In this document: positions 1 to 7,137 of the stretch, piece after piece
Layout: every line of letters starts with the position of its first letter
Numbering within the stretch: position 1 is the first letter of the stretch
NCBI GenBank assembly: GCA_023432565.1
Contig: JAEYUL010000183.1
Coordinates: 1 to 31,767 of the forward strand
Reading direction: 5' to 3'
Origin: Actinomycetes bacterium
Lineage (GTDB): Bacteria; Actinomycetota; Actinomycetes; Actinomycetales; Cellulomonadaceae
DNA: 31,767 nt
Translations under genes and position numbers: made by a program
Notes under the pieces: generated by a model
The model's database searches: none
What the model saw: only the letters and a program-made list of their open reading frames with translations
Told to the model about the DNA's origin: nothing

Positions 1-1292
1 CACGCGAGCTGGGCGGCCACCGGCACCGCCAGCGCCGCGGCCGGGCCCCGCCCGAGCCGGGCGGACCACCGCCCGGCGAGCGGTCCGCCCACGAGCACGA
101 TGCCGGCCGTCGCGGCGACCGAGAGCGCGAAGCCGATCTCACCGGCGAGCCACGGGTCGACGACCAGCAGACCCGCCACGGCGGTCGCGAGCGCCGCCGT
201 CGAACGTGCGGGGCGGCCCATGGCCAGCCCGGCGACCCCCACCGCACCCATGGCCGCGGCGCGCACGACGCTCGGCTCGGGGTGCACGAGCACGAGCATC
301 GCGAGCACCGCGCCGCCGGTCGCGAGCGCCTGCACGCGCGGGGGCGCACGCAGCGCCGCGCTCGTCGCGAGCACGAGCGCCGCGACGAGCGCGAAGTGGG
401 CACCGGAGACGGCCACGAGGTGCGTCAGCCCCGCCGAACGCATCGCCTGCGTCAGCTCGTCGGGCACCCGGCTCGTGTCCCCCACCGTGACACCGGGCAG
501 CAGGGCGCCGGCGTCACCGGGCAGGGCGTCGGCGAGCGAGCGCACCCCGTGGGACACCCGCGTCGCGAGCGCGTCCCACACGCGCGGCGGGCGGCGCGCG
601 CTCGCGGGCGACGAGCTGACCATCAGCGCGACCACGCGCGTCCCGGCGGTCGCGGGCCGCAGCTCTCCCTCGACCTGCACCACGGCGCCGTGGACGACGA
701 CCGCGGAGGGCGGCCCCACGACGAGCACCTGACCGCGCGCCCGCGAGGTGCGCCCGTCGGACGTGACCCGGTCCGCGTCGAGGGCCCAGCGCACCCGCGG
801 GGCCGAACCGGGCCAACCGGCGGACAGCGGCCGCGGCTCGGCGACGACGCGTCCGACGAGCACCCCCTCGTCCTGGGCGCGTGCGAGCCGCGGGAGCATC
901 CCCTGTCCGCGGGCGTCGACCTGTGCGGCGCCCGCGCCCACGACGCACGCGGCGGTCAGCAGCGCGAGGGCCGCCACGGCCCGCACCGAGCAGGCTGCCA
1001 CGGCCCCCCACCGACGGCGGACCCCCGCCAGGGCGCAGGCGAGCCCGCCGAGCGTCAGTGCGGCCGTGACGGCCAGGGCCGCCGTGGTCCCGCACCGCAC
1101 CACGACGAGCGCCGCGACCCACGCGGCGGCGGCCGCCGGCACGAGGCGCAGGTCGAGCGTGCGGACCTGCACCACTGTCCGCACCGGCTCGACCGACCCC
1201 GCCTCACCCGTCCCGGTCGCGGGCTCGGCGTGTCGTCGCGCACCGGGGACGTCCGCGGTGCTCGCGTGCGCGTCCCGGACCGGCTCGCTCAC
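1..1292 (-). CDS. comEC: ComEC/Rec2-type competence DNA channel, N-terminal part (runs off left edge)
   Basis: Polytopic membrane protein that forms the channel carrying single-stranded DNA across the cytoplasmic membrane during transformation. About 430 codons are in the window; the rest lies beyond position 1. After a charged N-terminus come hydrophobic segments (residues about 50-125), then an extracytoplasmic OB-like region. The ComEC core motif is readable: VTVGDTSRVPDELTQAM followed by SGLTHLVAVS-type sequence (here SAGLTHLVAVSGAHF), then more membrane segments to the edge. The GTG start at 1292 overlaps the comEA stop in a GTGA, so the two are translationally coupled. Family assignment is firm. 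Whether the gene is intact, and whether this strain is naturally transformable, cannot be judged here. Confidence 0.93.
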   Translation of the reverse strand, partial: MSEPVRDAHASTADVPGARRHAEPATGTGEAGSVEPVRTVVQVRTLDLRLVPAAAAAWVAALVVVRCGTTAALAVTAALTLGGLACALAGVRRRWGAVAACSVRAVAALALLTAACVVGAGAAQVDARGQGMLPRLARAQDEGVLVGRVVAEPRPLSAGWPGSAPRVRWALDADRVTSDGRTSRARGQVLVVGPPSAVVVHGAVVQVEGELRPATAGTRVVALMVSSSPASARRPPRVWDALATRVSHGVRSLADALPGDAGALLPGVTVGDTSRVPDELTQAMRSAGLTHLVAVSGAHFALVAALVLATSAALRAPPRVQALATGGAVLAMLVLVHPEPSVVRAAAMGAVGVAGLAMGRPARSTAALATAVAGLLVVDPWLAGEIGFALSVAATAGIVLVGGPLAGRWSARLGRGPAAALAVPVAAQLA

Positions 1293-2260
1293 ACCCGGAC
1301 CTCGTCCCGCAGCTTGTCGAGCACCGCGGGGCCGATCCCGGGGACGTCGAGGAGCTCGTCGACGCTCGTGAACGGCTGCGCCTGACGGCGCTCTACGATG
1401 CGCTCGGCCAGCACGGGCCCGATGCCCGGCAGGGTCTCGAGCGTGGCGACGTCGGCCGAGTTGAGGTCGACCAGCGCCGGGTCGACGGCTGCCGGCGCGC
1501 CCACCGCACCGCCCGGCACCGCCGGATCGCCCTCACGTGCGACGAGGACCTGCTCGGCGTCGACGAGCACCCGGGCGAGGTTGAGCCGGGTCAGGTCGGC
1601 GTCCGCACTGGCGCCGCCCGCCGCGGCGAGCGCGTCGACGACCCGCGAACCGGCCGGAAGCCTGACCACGCCGGGACGCACGACCGCACCGGCCACGTCG
1701 ACCACCACCTCCGCTGCGCTCGTGGTCACCGGACCAGGCACGCTGGTCGTCACGACGGGCAGCGGGACCGGCAGCTCCACGACCTCGCCCGGCCGCGTCG
1801 CCGCCGCGCGCAGGGCGACACCGCCGGCGACGAGCGCTGTGGCGGCAGCCGCCGCCAGGGCGGCACGCGGGCTCACGCGCCAGCGGACCCGGGTTCGCAC
1901 CGGCTCGGGTCCCGGCAGGACGCCGTGCGCGTCGGCGTAGCGAGCCGCGGCCAGGGCCAGAGCGCCACCGAGCAGCTCCGACGACGGCGCCGGCACCGCC
2001 TGCGGGATCACCGGCTCGCTCGGTGCGGGCCGCCCTTGCGGCACCGCCTCGTCCACGGGCTGCGCGCCCCCGGCTCCCCCGCTCACCGACGGCTCACCCG
2101 TCCGTCGCACGTCCACGGACGGCTCACCCGTCCGTCCCCCTCTCACCGGGGGCGGCTGCGTGCGCGCCGCGAGTCCGGGCGCGTCGCTCGTCGTCGCCAC
2201 CGCTGCCAGGCGTGCACGGACCGCCCGGCCCGGGGACGATGCTCGGTCGCGCGAGGTCAC
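1289..2260 (-). CDS. comEA: ComEA-type DNA-binding helix-hairpin-helix protein
   Basis: Membrane-anchored double-stranded DNA receptor of the transformation machinery, passing DNA to ComEC; 323 residues. An N-terminal Pro-rich, low-complexity cytoplasmic region is followed by one membrane segment (ALAAAAATALVAGGVAL). Next comes a SLBB-like domain (VDVAGAVVRPGVVRLPAGSRV) and, at the C-terminus, two helix-hairpin-helix motifs (TLETLPGIGPVLAERIV and ELLDVPGIGPAVLDKL). The GTG start at 2260 is chosen because TAGCGT lies exactly 7 bases upstream and no Shine-Dalgarno is visible. The frame stays open for hundreds of codons further upstream, but there it is antisense-like sequence overlapping the DegV gene. 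The linker carries a 30-base in-frame duplication. The stop overlaps the comEC start. Confidence 0.9.
   Translation of the reverse strand: MTSRDRASSPGRAVRARLAAVATTSDAPGLAARTQPPPVRGGRTGEPSVDVRRTGEPSVSGGAGGAQPVDEAVPQGRPAPSEPVIPQAVPAPSSELLGGALALAAARYADAHGVLPGPEPVRTRVRWRVSPRAALAAAAATALVAGGVALRAAATRPGEVVELPVPLPVVTTSVPGPVTTSAAEVVVDVAGAVVRPGVVRLPAGSRVVDALAAAGGASADADLTRLNLARVLVDAEQVLVAREGDPAVPGGAVGAPAAVDPALVDLNSADVATLETLPGIGPVLAERIVERRQAQPFTSVDELLDVPGIGPAVLDKLRDEVRV
2088..2136. repeat. 30-base-period duplication inside comEA
   Basis: The 19-base unit GACGGCTCACCCGTCCGTC occurs at 2088-2106 and again, identically, at 2118-2136. The 30-base period keeps the reading frame and encodes RTGEPSV twice in the cytoplasmic linker ahead of the ComEA membrane segment. 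It is probably a slippage or unequal-exchange duplication in a tolerant linker. Confidence 0.85.
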
Positions 2261-2267
2261 CGCCCGG

Positions 2268-2273
2268 ACGCTA
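2268..2273 (-). promoter_or_regulatory. Putative -10 element of comEA (leaderless)
   Basis: TAGCGT on the minus strand, separated by 7 bases from the GTG at 2260. No convincing -35 is visible. The spacing would put transcription initiation at or next to the start codon, so the mRNA would be leaderless. Confidence 0.5.
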
Positions 2274-2370
2274 GGGACTGCGTGCCCGTCCCGGCGCCCG
2301 CCTTCCGCGCCCTGTGGAGCGCCGGCGGTCCACGGCGCCTGAGGTCGGGTCGCGGGCTCGAGCCGGTCAG

Positions 2371-2401
2371 GCCACCGTGCGGTGTGCGGGCCACACGTGG
2401 C
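2371..2401. terminator. Possible hairpin terminator after the DegV gene
   Basis: GCCACCGTG at 2371-2379 can pair with CACGTGGC at 2394-2401 with one bulged base, leaving a 14-base loop. It lies between the DegV stop (2424) and the comEA promoter-like element. There is no U-tract, which is usual in high-GC actinobacteria but leaves the call weak. Confidence 0.3.
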
Positions 2402-2423
2402 GGTCACCCACGCGCGGCGGGCG

Positions 2424-3389
2424 TCAGGCGTCGACGACGACGACCGCGAGCAGCCCGGGTCCCACGTGCGCGGCGATGGCGGCGCTCGTCTCGCACGCCA
2501 CGACCTCGAGCACGCCGGGCCAGCGCTGTGCCTGCGCGACCAGCTCGGCCGCGAGCTCGGGCTGCCCGAGGTGGTGCACGGCGACGCGGACCGCGGCTCG
2601 GGTGTCGGCGTGCTCGTGGGCCAGCGCCTCGAGCCGTTCGCGCGCGGCGCGGCGCGTGCGCACCTTCTCCGCCACCACGACCTGGCCGTCCCGGAGCGTG
2701 AGCAGCGGACGAACGCCGAGCACCATGCCCAGGGCCGCCGCGGGCGCCGACAGCCGCCCGCCGCGACGCAGGTGGTCGAGCGAGTCGACGAGGAACCAGG
2801 CGCGCGCCTGGGCGCTGCGCTCGCGCGCGAGCCTGGCGACGGCGTCACCGTCGGGTGTCGGCGTGCTGGGCTCGGGCGCCCGGCCGAGCGTGCGCGTGAA
2901 CCACCCGCTGACGCGCTCACCCGGCCCGGCGGGTTCGGCCTGCTCGAGCGGGGGCGGTCCGTCCAGCAGCGGCCCGGATGTCGTCGGCAGCCCACGCGCG
3001 AACCGCGCCGCGGTCAGCACCGTGTAGCCGAGCGCCATGACGGTGACGGCGGAGTCGACCACGTGCACCGGCACGGGCGCGTCCGCCGCGGCGAGGCGGG
3101 CCGCCCCCACGGTGCCGGACAGCGCGCCGGACAGGTGCACCGAGACGATCTCGCGCGCCCCCACCTCGGCGGCGGCGCGGTACGCCGCCGCGAACGCCGC
3201 GGGAGGGGGCTGCGACGTGCTCACGGGCACGCCCCGCTGCAACGCCGCGAGCAGCTCCTGCGGGCTCAGGTCCACGCCCTCGACGTGGCGCGTGGGGCCG
3301 ACGAGCACGTCGAGCGGCACCACGCCGACCCCCCACCGCTGCGCGACGCCGTCAGGCAGCGAAGCCGTCGAGTCGGTGACGACGGCCAC
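2424..3389 (-). CDS. DegV family fatty-acid-binding protein
   Basis: DegV proteins bind a long-chain fatty acid between two alpha/beta domains. The FakB members present acyl groups to the FakA kinase; no FakA is in this window. The 321-residue product shows the family landmarks: VVTDSTASLP at the N-terminus, VSTSQPPPAAF and HLSGALSGTV around the acyl pocket, the VDSAVTVMALGY segment, and a C-terminal domain with DSLDHLRRGGRLS. It is somewhat longer than the usual ~280 residues because of a Pro-rich insert (GPPPLEQAEPAGPGERVSG region) before the last domain. GTG at 3389 is the only sensible start, since it places the family's TDS motif at residues 5-7. It begins 38 bases after the leuS stop, so cotranscription with leuS is likely. 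Confidence 0.85.
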   Translation of the reverse strand: MAVVTDSTASLPDGVAQRWGVGVVPLDVLVGPTRHVEGVDLSPQELLAALQRGVPVSTSQPPPAAFAAAYRAAAEVGAREIVSVHLSGALSGTVGAARLAAADAPVPVHVVDSAVTVMALGYTVLTAARFARGLPTTSGPLLDGPPPLEQAEPAGPGERVSGWFTRTLGRAPEPSTPTPDGDAVARLARERSAQARAWFLVDSLDHLRRGGRLSAPAAALGMVLGVRPLLTLRDGQVVVAEKVRTRRAARERLEALAHEHADTRAAVRVAVHHLGQPELAAELVAQAQRWPGVLEVVACETSAAIAAHVGPGLLAVVVVDA

Positions 3390-3427
3390 CGGCGCGTGGG
3401 CACCGGCGCCGCGGGGGCGACGCCCGA

Positions 3428-6352
3428 TCAGGCCGGCACCACGTTGACGAGCTTGGGCGCGCGCACGATCACGGTCCGCACACCACGACCGTCGAGCGCG
3501 CGCTGCACGCCGGCGTCGGCGAGCGCGAGCTCCTGCAGCTGCTCCTGGGTGGCCTGAGCCGACACCTCGGCGCGCCCGCGGACCTTGCCGGCCACCTGGA
3601 ACACGCACGTGACCGTGTCCTCGACCAGGTAGGCGGGGTCGGCGAGCGGGTAGGGCTCGTGCGCGAGGGAGCGCTCGTGACCCAGCCGGGACCACAGCTC
3701 CTCGGCCAGGTGCGGGGCGACGGGCGCCGTCATCAGGACGAGCGGCTCGACGGCCGCCCGCGGCGCGGCGGGCAGCGTGGTCAGGTGGTTGTTGAGCACG
3801 ATGAGCTTGGCGATCGCGGTGTTCAGGCGCATGGCCGTCATGTCCTCGGTGACGTCCGCGATGGTGCGGTGCAGCACGCGCAACGTCTCGTCGGACGGGG
3901 CGTCCTCGGTCACGACCAGCGTGCCGTCCTCCTCGGAGACCACGTTGCGCCACAGGCGCTGCAGGAACCGCTGGGCACCGACCACCGCGCGCGTCTCCCA
4001 CGGCCGGGACAGGTCGAGCGGGCCCATCGACATCTCGTACACGCGCAGCGTGTCGGCGCCGTACTCGGCGTACATCAGGTCGGGCGTCACCATGTTCTTC
4101 AGCGACTTGCCCATCTTCCCGTACTCACGGTGGACGGGCTCGCCCTGCCACGAGAAGCCGGTCGACGACGAGGCGTCCTCGACGACCTCCTCGGCCGGCA
4201 CGTGGACGCCGCGCTCGTCGGTGTAGGCGTACGCCTGGATGTAGCCCTGGTTGAACAGCGTGTGGAAGGGCTCGGCACCGCTCACGTGACCCAGGTCGAA
4301 CAGGACCTTGTGCCAGAAGCGCGCGTAGAGCAGGTGCAGCACCGCGTGCTCCACCCCACCGACGTACAGGTCGACCCCGCCGACCCGGTCGTCGGCGTCC
4401 CCGCTGTGCCCGGGGGCGAGCCAGAACTTCTCGAGCTCCGGGTCGACCAGGACCTCGTCCGACGACGGGTCGAGGTAGCGCAGGTAGTACCAGCACGAGC
4501 CGGCCCAGTTGGGCATCGTGTTCGTGTCGCGCCGGTAGACCTTCGGGCCGTCCCCCAGGTCGAGCGTGACGTTCACCCAGTCGGTGTTGCGGCCGAGCGG
4601 CGGCTCGGGCGACGAGTGCGCGTCGTCGGGTGCGAACGTCCGCGGTGCGTAGTCCGGCACCTCGGGCAGGTCGACGGGCAGCTGGTCGTCAGGCACGGCG
4701 ATGGGCAGGTCGTTCTCGTCGTAGACGATCGGGAACGGCTCACCCCAGTACCGCTGACGGCTGAACAGCCAGTCGCGCAGGCGGTAGGTGACGGTCTCCT
4801 CGCCCACACCCTTGTTCTCCAGCCAGGCGATGATGCGCGCCTTCGCGGTCGCGACGTCCAGGCCGTCGAGCGAGATCTCGTCGTTCGCGGAGTTGATGAC
4901 CACGCCGTCCCCGGTGCGGGCCGCGTCGGTCTCCTCCCCCTCGACCGTGTAGATCACCGGCAGCTCGAACGACTGCGCGAACGCGAAGTCGCGCGCGTCA
5001 CCGCCGGGGACGGCCATGATCGCGCCGGTCCCGTAGCCCATGAGCACGTAGTCGGCCGTGAAGACCGGCAGCAGCTCGCCGTTGACCGGGTTGACGGCCA
5101 GGTGGCCGGTGAACACGCCCGTCTTGCGGCCGGCGTCCGCCTGCCGCTCCACGGCCGTCTTCGCCGCGGCCTCGGCACGGTAGGCCGCGACCGCCGCCGC
5201 GGGGGTCTTGTGACCACCGGTCCACACCGATCGCGTCCCGTCGGGCCAGGCCGCGGGCACCTCGTCGAGCAGCGGGTGCTCGGGGGCGACGACCATGAAC
5301 GTCGCGCCGAACAGCGTGTCCGGACGCGTCGTGAACACCTCGACCCACTGGCCGCCCTCGACCGCGAACCGCACGCGCGCGCCGGACGAACGCCCGATCC
5401 AGTTGCGCTGCATCGACTTGACCTTCTCGGGCCAGTCGATGAGCTCGAGGTCGTCCGCCAACCGGTCCGCGTACGCCGTGATCCGCATGTTCCACTGCCG
5501 CAGGCTGCGCTGGAACACCGGGAAGTTGCCGCGCTCCGAGCGACCCTCGGCCGTGACCTCCTCGTTCGCCAGCACCGTGCCCAAGCCCGGGCACCAGTTG
5601 ACGGGGGTCTGCGACACGTAGGCCAGGCGGTGGGCGTCCAGCACGCGCCGGCGCTCGACCGGGTCCAGCTCGACCCACGGGACGCCCTCGCGCACCCCGT
5701 CGACCTGCGGGACCGCACGCGCGCCCGTGGCGAGCTCGTCCTCGAGCTCGCTGATGTGCCGGGCCTTGCCGCGTCCGCCGTCGGCACGGACCGCGTCCTG
5801 GTCGTACCAGGACTCGAAGATCTGCAGGAAGATCCACTGCGTCCACCGCACGTAGCTCGCGTCGATGGTCGCGAACGACCGGCGCGGGTCGTGCGCCAGC
5901 CCCAGCCGGCGCAGCTGGCGCTGCATGATCGCGATGTTGGCCTCGGTCGTCACCCGCGGGTGCTGGCCCGTCTGCACCGCGTACTGCTCAGCCGGAAGCC
6001 CGAACGCGTCGAAACCGAGGGCGTGCAGCACGTTGTCGCCCTGCATGCGGCGGAACCTCGCCACGACGTCGGTCGCGATGTACCCCAGGGGGTGACCGAC
6101 GTGCAGGCCCGCGCCCGAGGGGTACGGGAACATGTCCATGACGAAGTACGAACGACGCGCCGGGTCCGCGTGGCGACCCTCGCCGTCCGTGAGCGCACCG
6201 TGCGGGTTCGCCGCGAAGAACGTGCCGCGCGCCTCCCACTCGTCCTGCCAGCGCAGCTCGATCTGGCGTGCGAGCTCCGCGGTGTAGCGGAACGGGACGT
6301 CGTCACCGCGCTCGGCGGCCGGATCGGGGCTCAGTGCTGGGGTCGAGGTCAC
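3428..6352 (-). CDS. leuS: Leucyl-tRNA synthetase
   Basis: Class I aminoacyl-tRNA synthetase charging tRNA-Leu in the cytoplasm; 974 residues, normal to slightly long for bacteria. The HIGH motif is HVGH (residues 84-87, within GAGLHVGHPLGY). The CP1 editing domain carries TTRPDTLFGATF (from residue 341), and a Trp-rich SCWYYLRY segment precedes the catalytic C-terminal half. The KMSKS loop is KMGKS (residues 746-750). The anticodon-binding domain and the C-terminal tRNA-binding domain end in GVRTVIVRAPKLVNVVPA. The GTG start at 6352 has TAAACT 6 bases upstream and no Shine-Dalgarno. I see no T-box or leader peptide in the 60-base gap to the upstream gene. Confidence 0.98.
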   Translation of the reverse strand: MTSTPALSPDPAAERGDDVPFRYTAELARQIELRWQDEWEARGTFFAANPHGALTDGEGRHADPARRSYFVMDMFPYPSGAGLHVGHPLGYIATDVVARFRRMQGDNVLHALGFDAFGLPAEQYAVQTGQHPRVTTEANIAIMQRQLRRLGLAHDPRRSFATIDASYVRWTQWIFLQIFESWYDQDAVRADGGRGKARHISELEDELATGARAVPQVDGVREGVPWVELDPVERRRVLDAHRLAYVSQTPVNWCPGLGTVLANEEVTAEGRSERGNFPVFQRSLRQWNMRITAYADRLADDLELIDWPEKVKSMQRNWIGRSSGARVRFAVEGGQWVEVFTTRPDTLFGATFMVVAPEHPLLDEVPAAWPDGTRSVWTGGHKTPAAAVAAYRAEAAAKTAVERQADAGRKTGVFTGHLAVNPVNGELLPVFTADYVLMGYGTGAIMAVPGGDARDFAFAQSFELPVIYTVEGEETDAARTGDGVVINSANDEISLDGLDVATAKARIIAWLENKGVGEETVTYRLRDWLFSRQRYWGEPFPIVYDENDLPIAVPDDQLPVDLPEVPDYAPRTFAPDDAHSSPEPPLGRNTDWVNVTLDLGDGPKVYRRDTNTMPNWAGSCWYYLRYLDPSSDEVLVDPELEKFWLAPGHSGDADDRVGGVDLYVGGVEHAVLHLLYARFWHKVLFDLGHVSGAEPFHTLFNQGYIQAYAYTDERGVHVPAEEVVEDASSSTGFSWQGEPVHREYGKMGKSLKNMVTPDLMYAEYGADTLRVYEMSMGPLDLSRPWETRAVVGAQRFLQRLWRNVVSEEDGTLVVTEDAPSDETLRVLHRTIADVTEDMTAMRLNTAIAKLIVLNNHLTTLPAAPRAAVEPLVLMTAPVAPHLAEELWSRLGHERSLAHEPYPLADPAYLVEDTVTCVFQVAGKVRGRAEVSAQATQEQLQELALADAGVQRALDGRGVRTVIVRAPKLVNVVPA

Positions 6353-6358
6353 CCGTCG

Positions 6359-6364
6359 AGTTTA
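6359..6364 (-). promoter_or_regulatory. Putative -10 element of leuS (leaderless)
   Basis: TAAACT on the minus strand, 6 bases before the GTG at 6352, in the short gap after the regulator gene. It is the most AT-rich spot in that gap. No clear -35 is visible. Confidence 0.5.
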
Positions 6365-6413
6365 CCGAGCCCGCACGGCGCCGCGTGCTCCCGGTGGTCC
6401 CAGACGCGACGCA

Positions 6414-7109
6414 TCAGGTGTCGGGCGCCTCGCGCACGAGCCAGATCGCGTGCGCCGCGACCTGGCCCAGGTCCAGGTGACGGCCCGCCACGTCCACGGC
6501 GAGAGTGCCGACCGAGTCCCGGCGCGGTCCGACGCCCAGCACCGTGTCGAGCCCGATGCCCACCTGGTCGAGGTAGCGCAGCAGGTCCGGGTCGGCGTCA
6601 CTGATCCGCGCCACGCGCCAGCGGCCGGGCTCGACGTCCCACATCGGCGTCGCGTCGGGCGACTCGATGCGACCGTCGGGGCCGGGGATCGGGTCGCCGT
6701 GCGGGTCCCGCACCGGATGGCCGAGGTGCTGCGCGATGCGCTCGACGAACAGGTCGCTGACCGCGTGCTCGAGCACCTCCGCCTCGTCGTGCACCTCGTC
6801 CCACCCGTAGCCGAGCACCTCGACCAGGAACGTCTCGACGAGGCGATGGCGGCGCACCACGGCCAGCGCGTGGCGGCGACCCTCGTCCGTCAGCCCGACG
6901 GCGCCGTACGGCTCGTGCGTGAGCAGACCCTGGTCCGCCAGGCGTCGCACGGTCTCCGACACCGTGGACGCGCCCACGTTCAGCCGCGACGCCAGGAGCT
7001 TGGTCGTGACCGGGCGCTCGGCCCACTCCGTCGCCGACCACACGACCTTGAGGTAGTCCTGCGCCACGGGAGTGAGCGCCGGCACGGGTTCGCGAGAGGG
7101 ATCGGGCAC
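6414..7109 (-). CDS. mntR: DtxR/MntR-family metal-dependent repressor, predicted manganese-responsive
   Basis: Metal-activated winged-helix repressor; 231 residues. The N-terminal HTH (LASRLNVGASTVSETVRRLADQG) is followed by the dimerisation and metal-binding domain and a C-terminal FeoA/SH3-like domain (about 150-231). By alignment to DtxR from memory, the ancillary site is H88, E92, H107 (DtxR H79/E83/H98). The primary site is D18, E111, E114, H115, where DtxR has M10, C102, E105, H106. Asp and Glu in place of Met and Cys match MntR (D8 and E99 of the Bacillus subtilis protein), so I predict Mn(II) rather than Fe(II) sensing. The GTG start at 7109 has TAGCCT 7 bases upstream. The gene sits 28 bases after the VanY fusion. 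No target transporter lies nearby. Confidence 0.88.
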   Translation of the reverse strand: MPDPSREPVPALTPVAQDYLKVVWSATEWAERPVTTKLLASRLNVGASTVSETVRRLADQGLLTHEPYGAVGLTDEGRRHALAVVRRHRLVETFLVEVLGYGWDEVHDEAEVLEHAVSDLFVERIAQHLGHPVRDPHGDPIPGPDGRIESPDATPMWDVEPGRWRVARISDADPDLLRYLDQVGIGLDTVLGVGPRRDSVGTLAVDVAGRHLDLGQVAAHAIWLVREAPDT

Positions 7110-7116
7110 GACGACC

Positions 7117-7122
7117 AGGCTA
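7117..7122 (-). promoter_or_regulatory. Putative -10 element of the mntR-like gene (leaderless)
   Basis: TAGCCT on the minus strand, 7 bases before the GTG at 7109, inside the 28-base gap after the VanY-fusion stop. It suggests the regulator has its own promoter even though it lies close behind an upstream gene. Confidence 0.45.
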
Positions 7123-7137
7123 GCCAGTCGGTGGCGG

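Noticed and set aside
2261..2995. Extension of comEA upstream to an in-frame start at 2995
   Set aside because: It would overlap the DegV gene almost entirely, and the added sequence is Ser/Arg-rich nonsense. The promoter-like element before GTG 2260 fits better.
6353..6413. T-box or leucine leader peptide before leuS
   Set aside because: The gap is only 61 bases, has no T-box sequence or Leu-rich small frame, and holds a leaderless-type -10.
3659..6604. A very long open frame on the plus strand opposite leuS
   Set aside because: It is the antisense shadow of a high-GC gene: Arg/Val/His-rich, no domain, no start signal, and leuS on the other strand is unmistakable.
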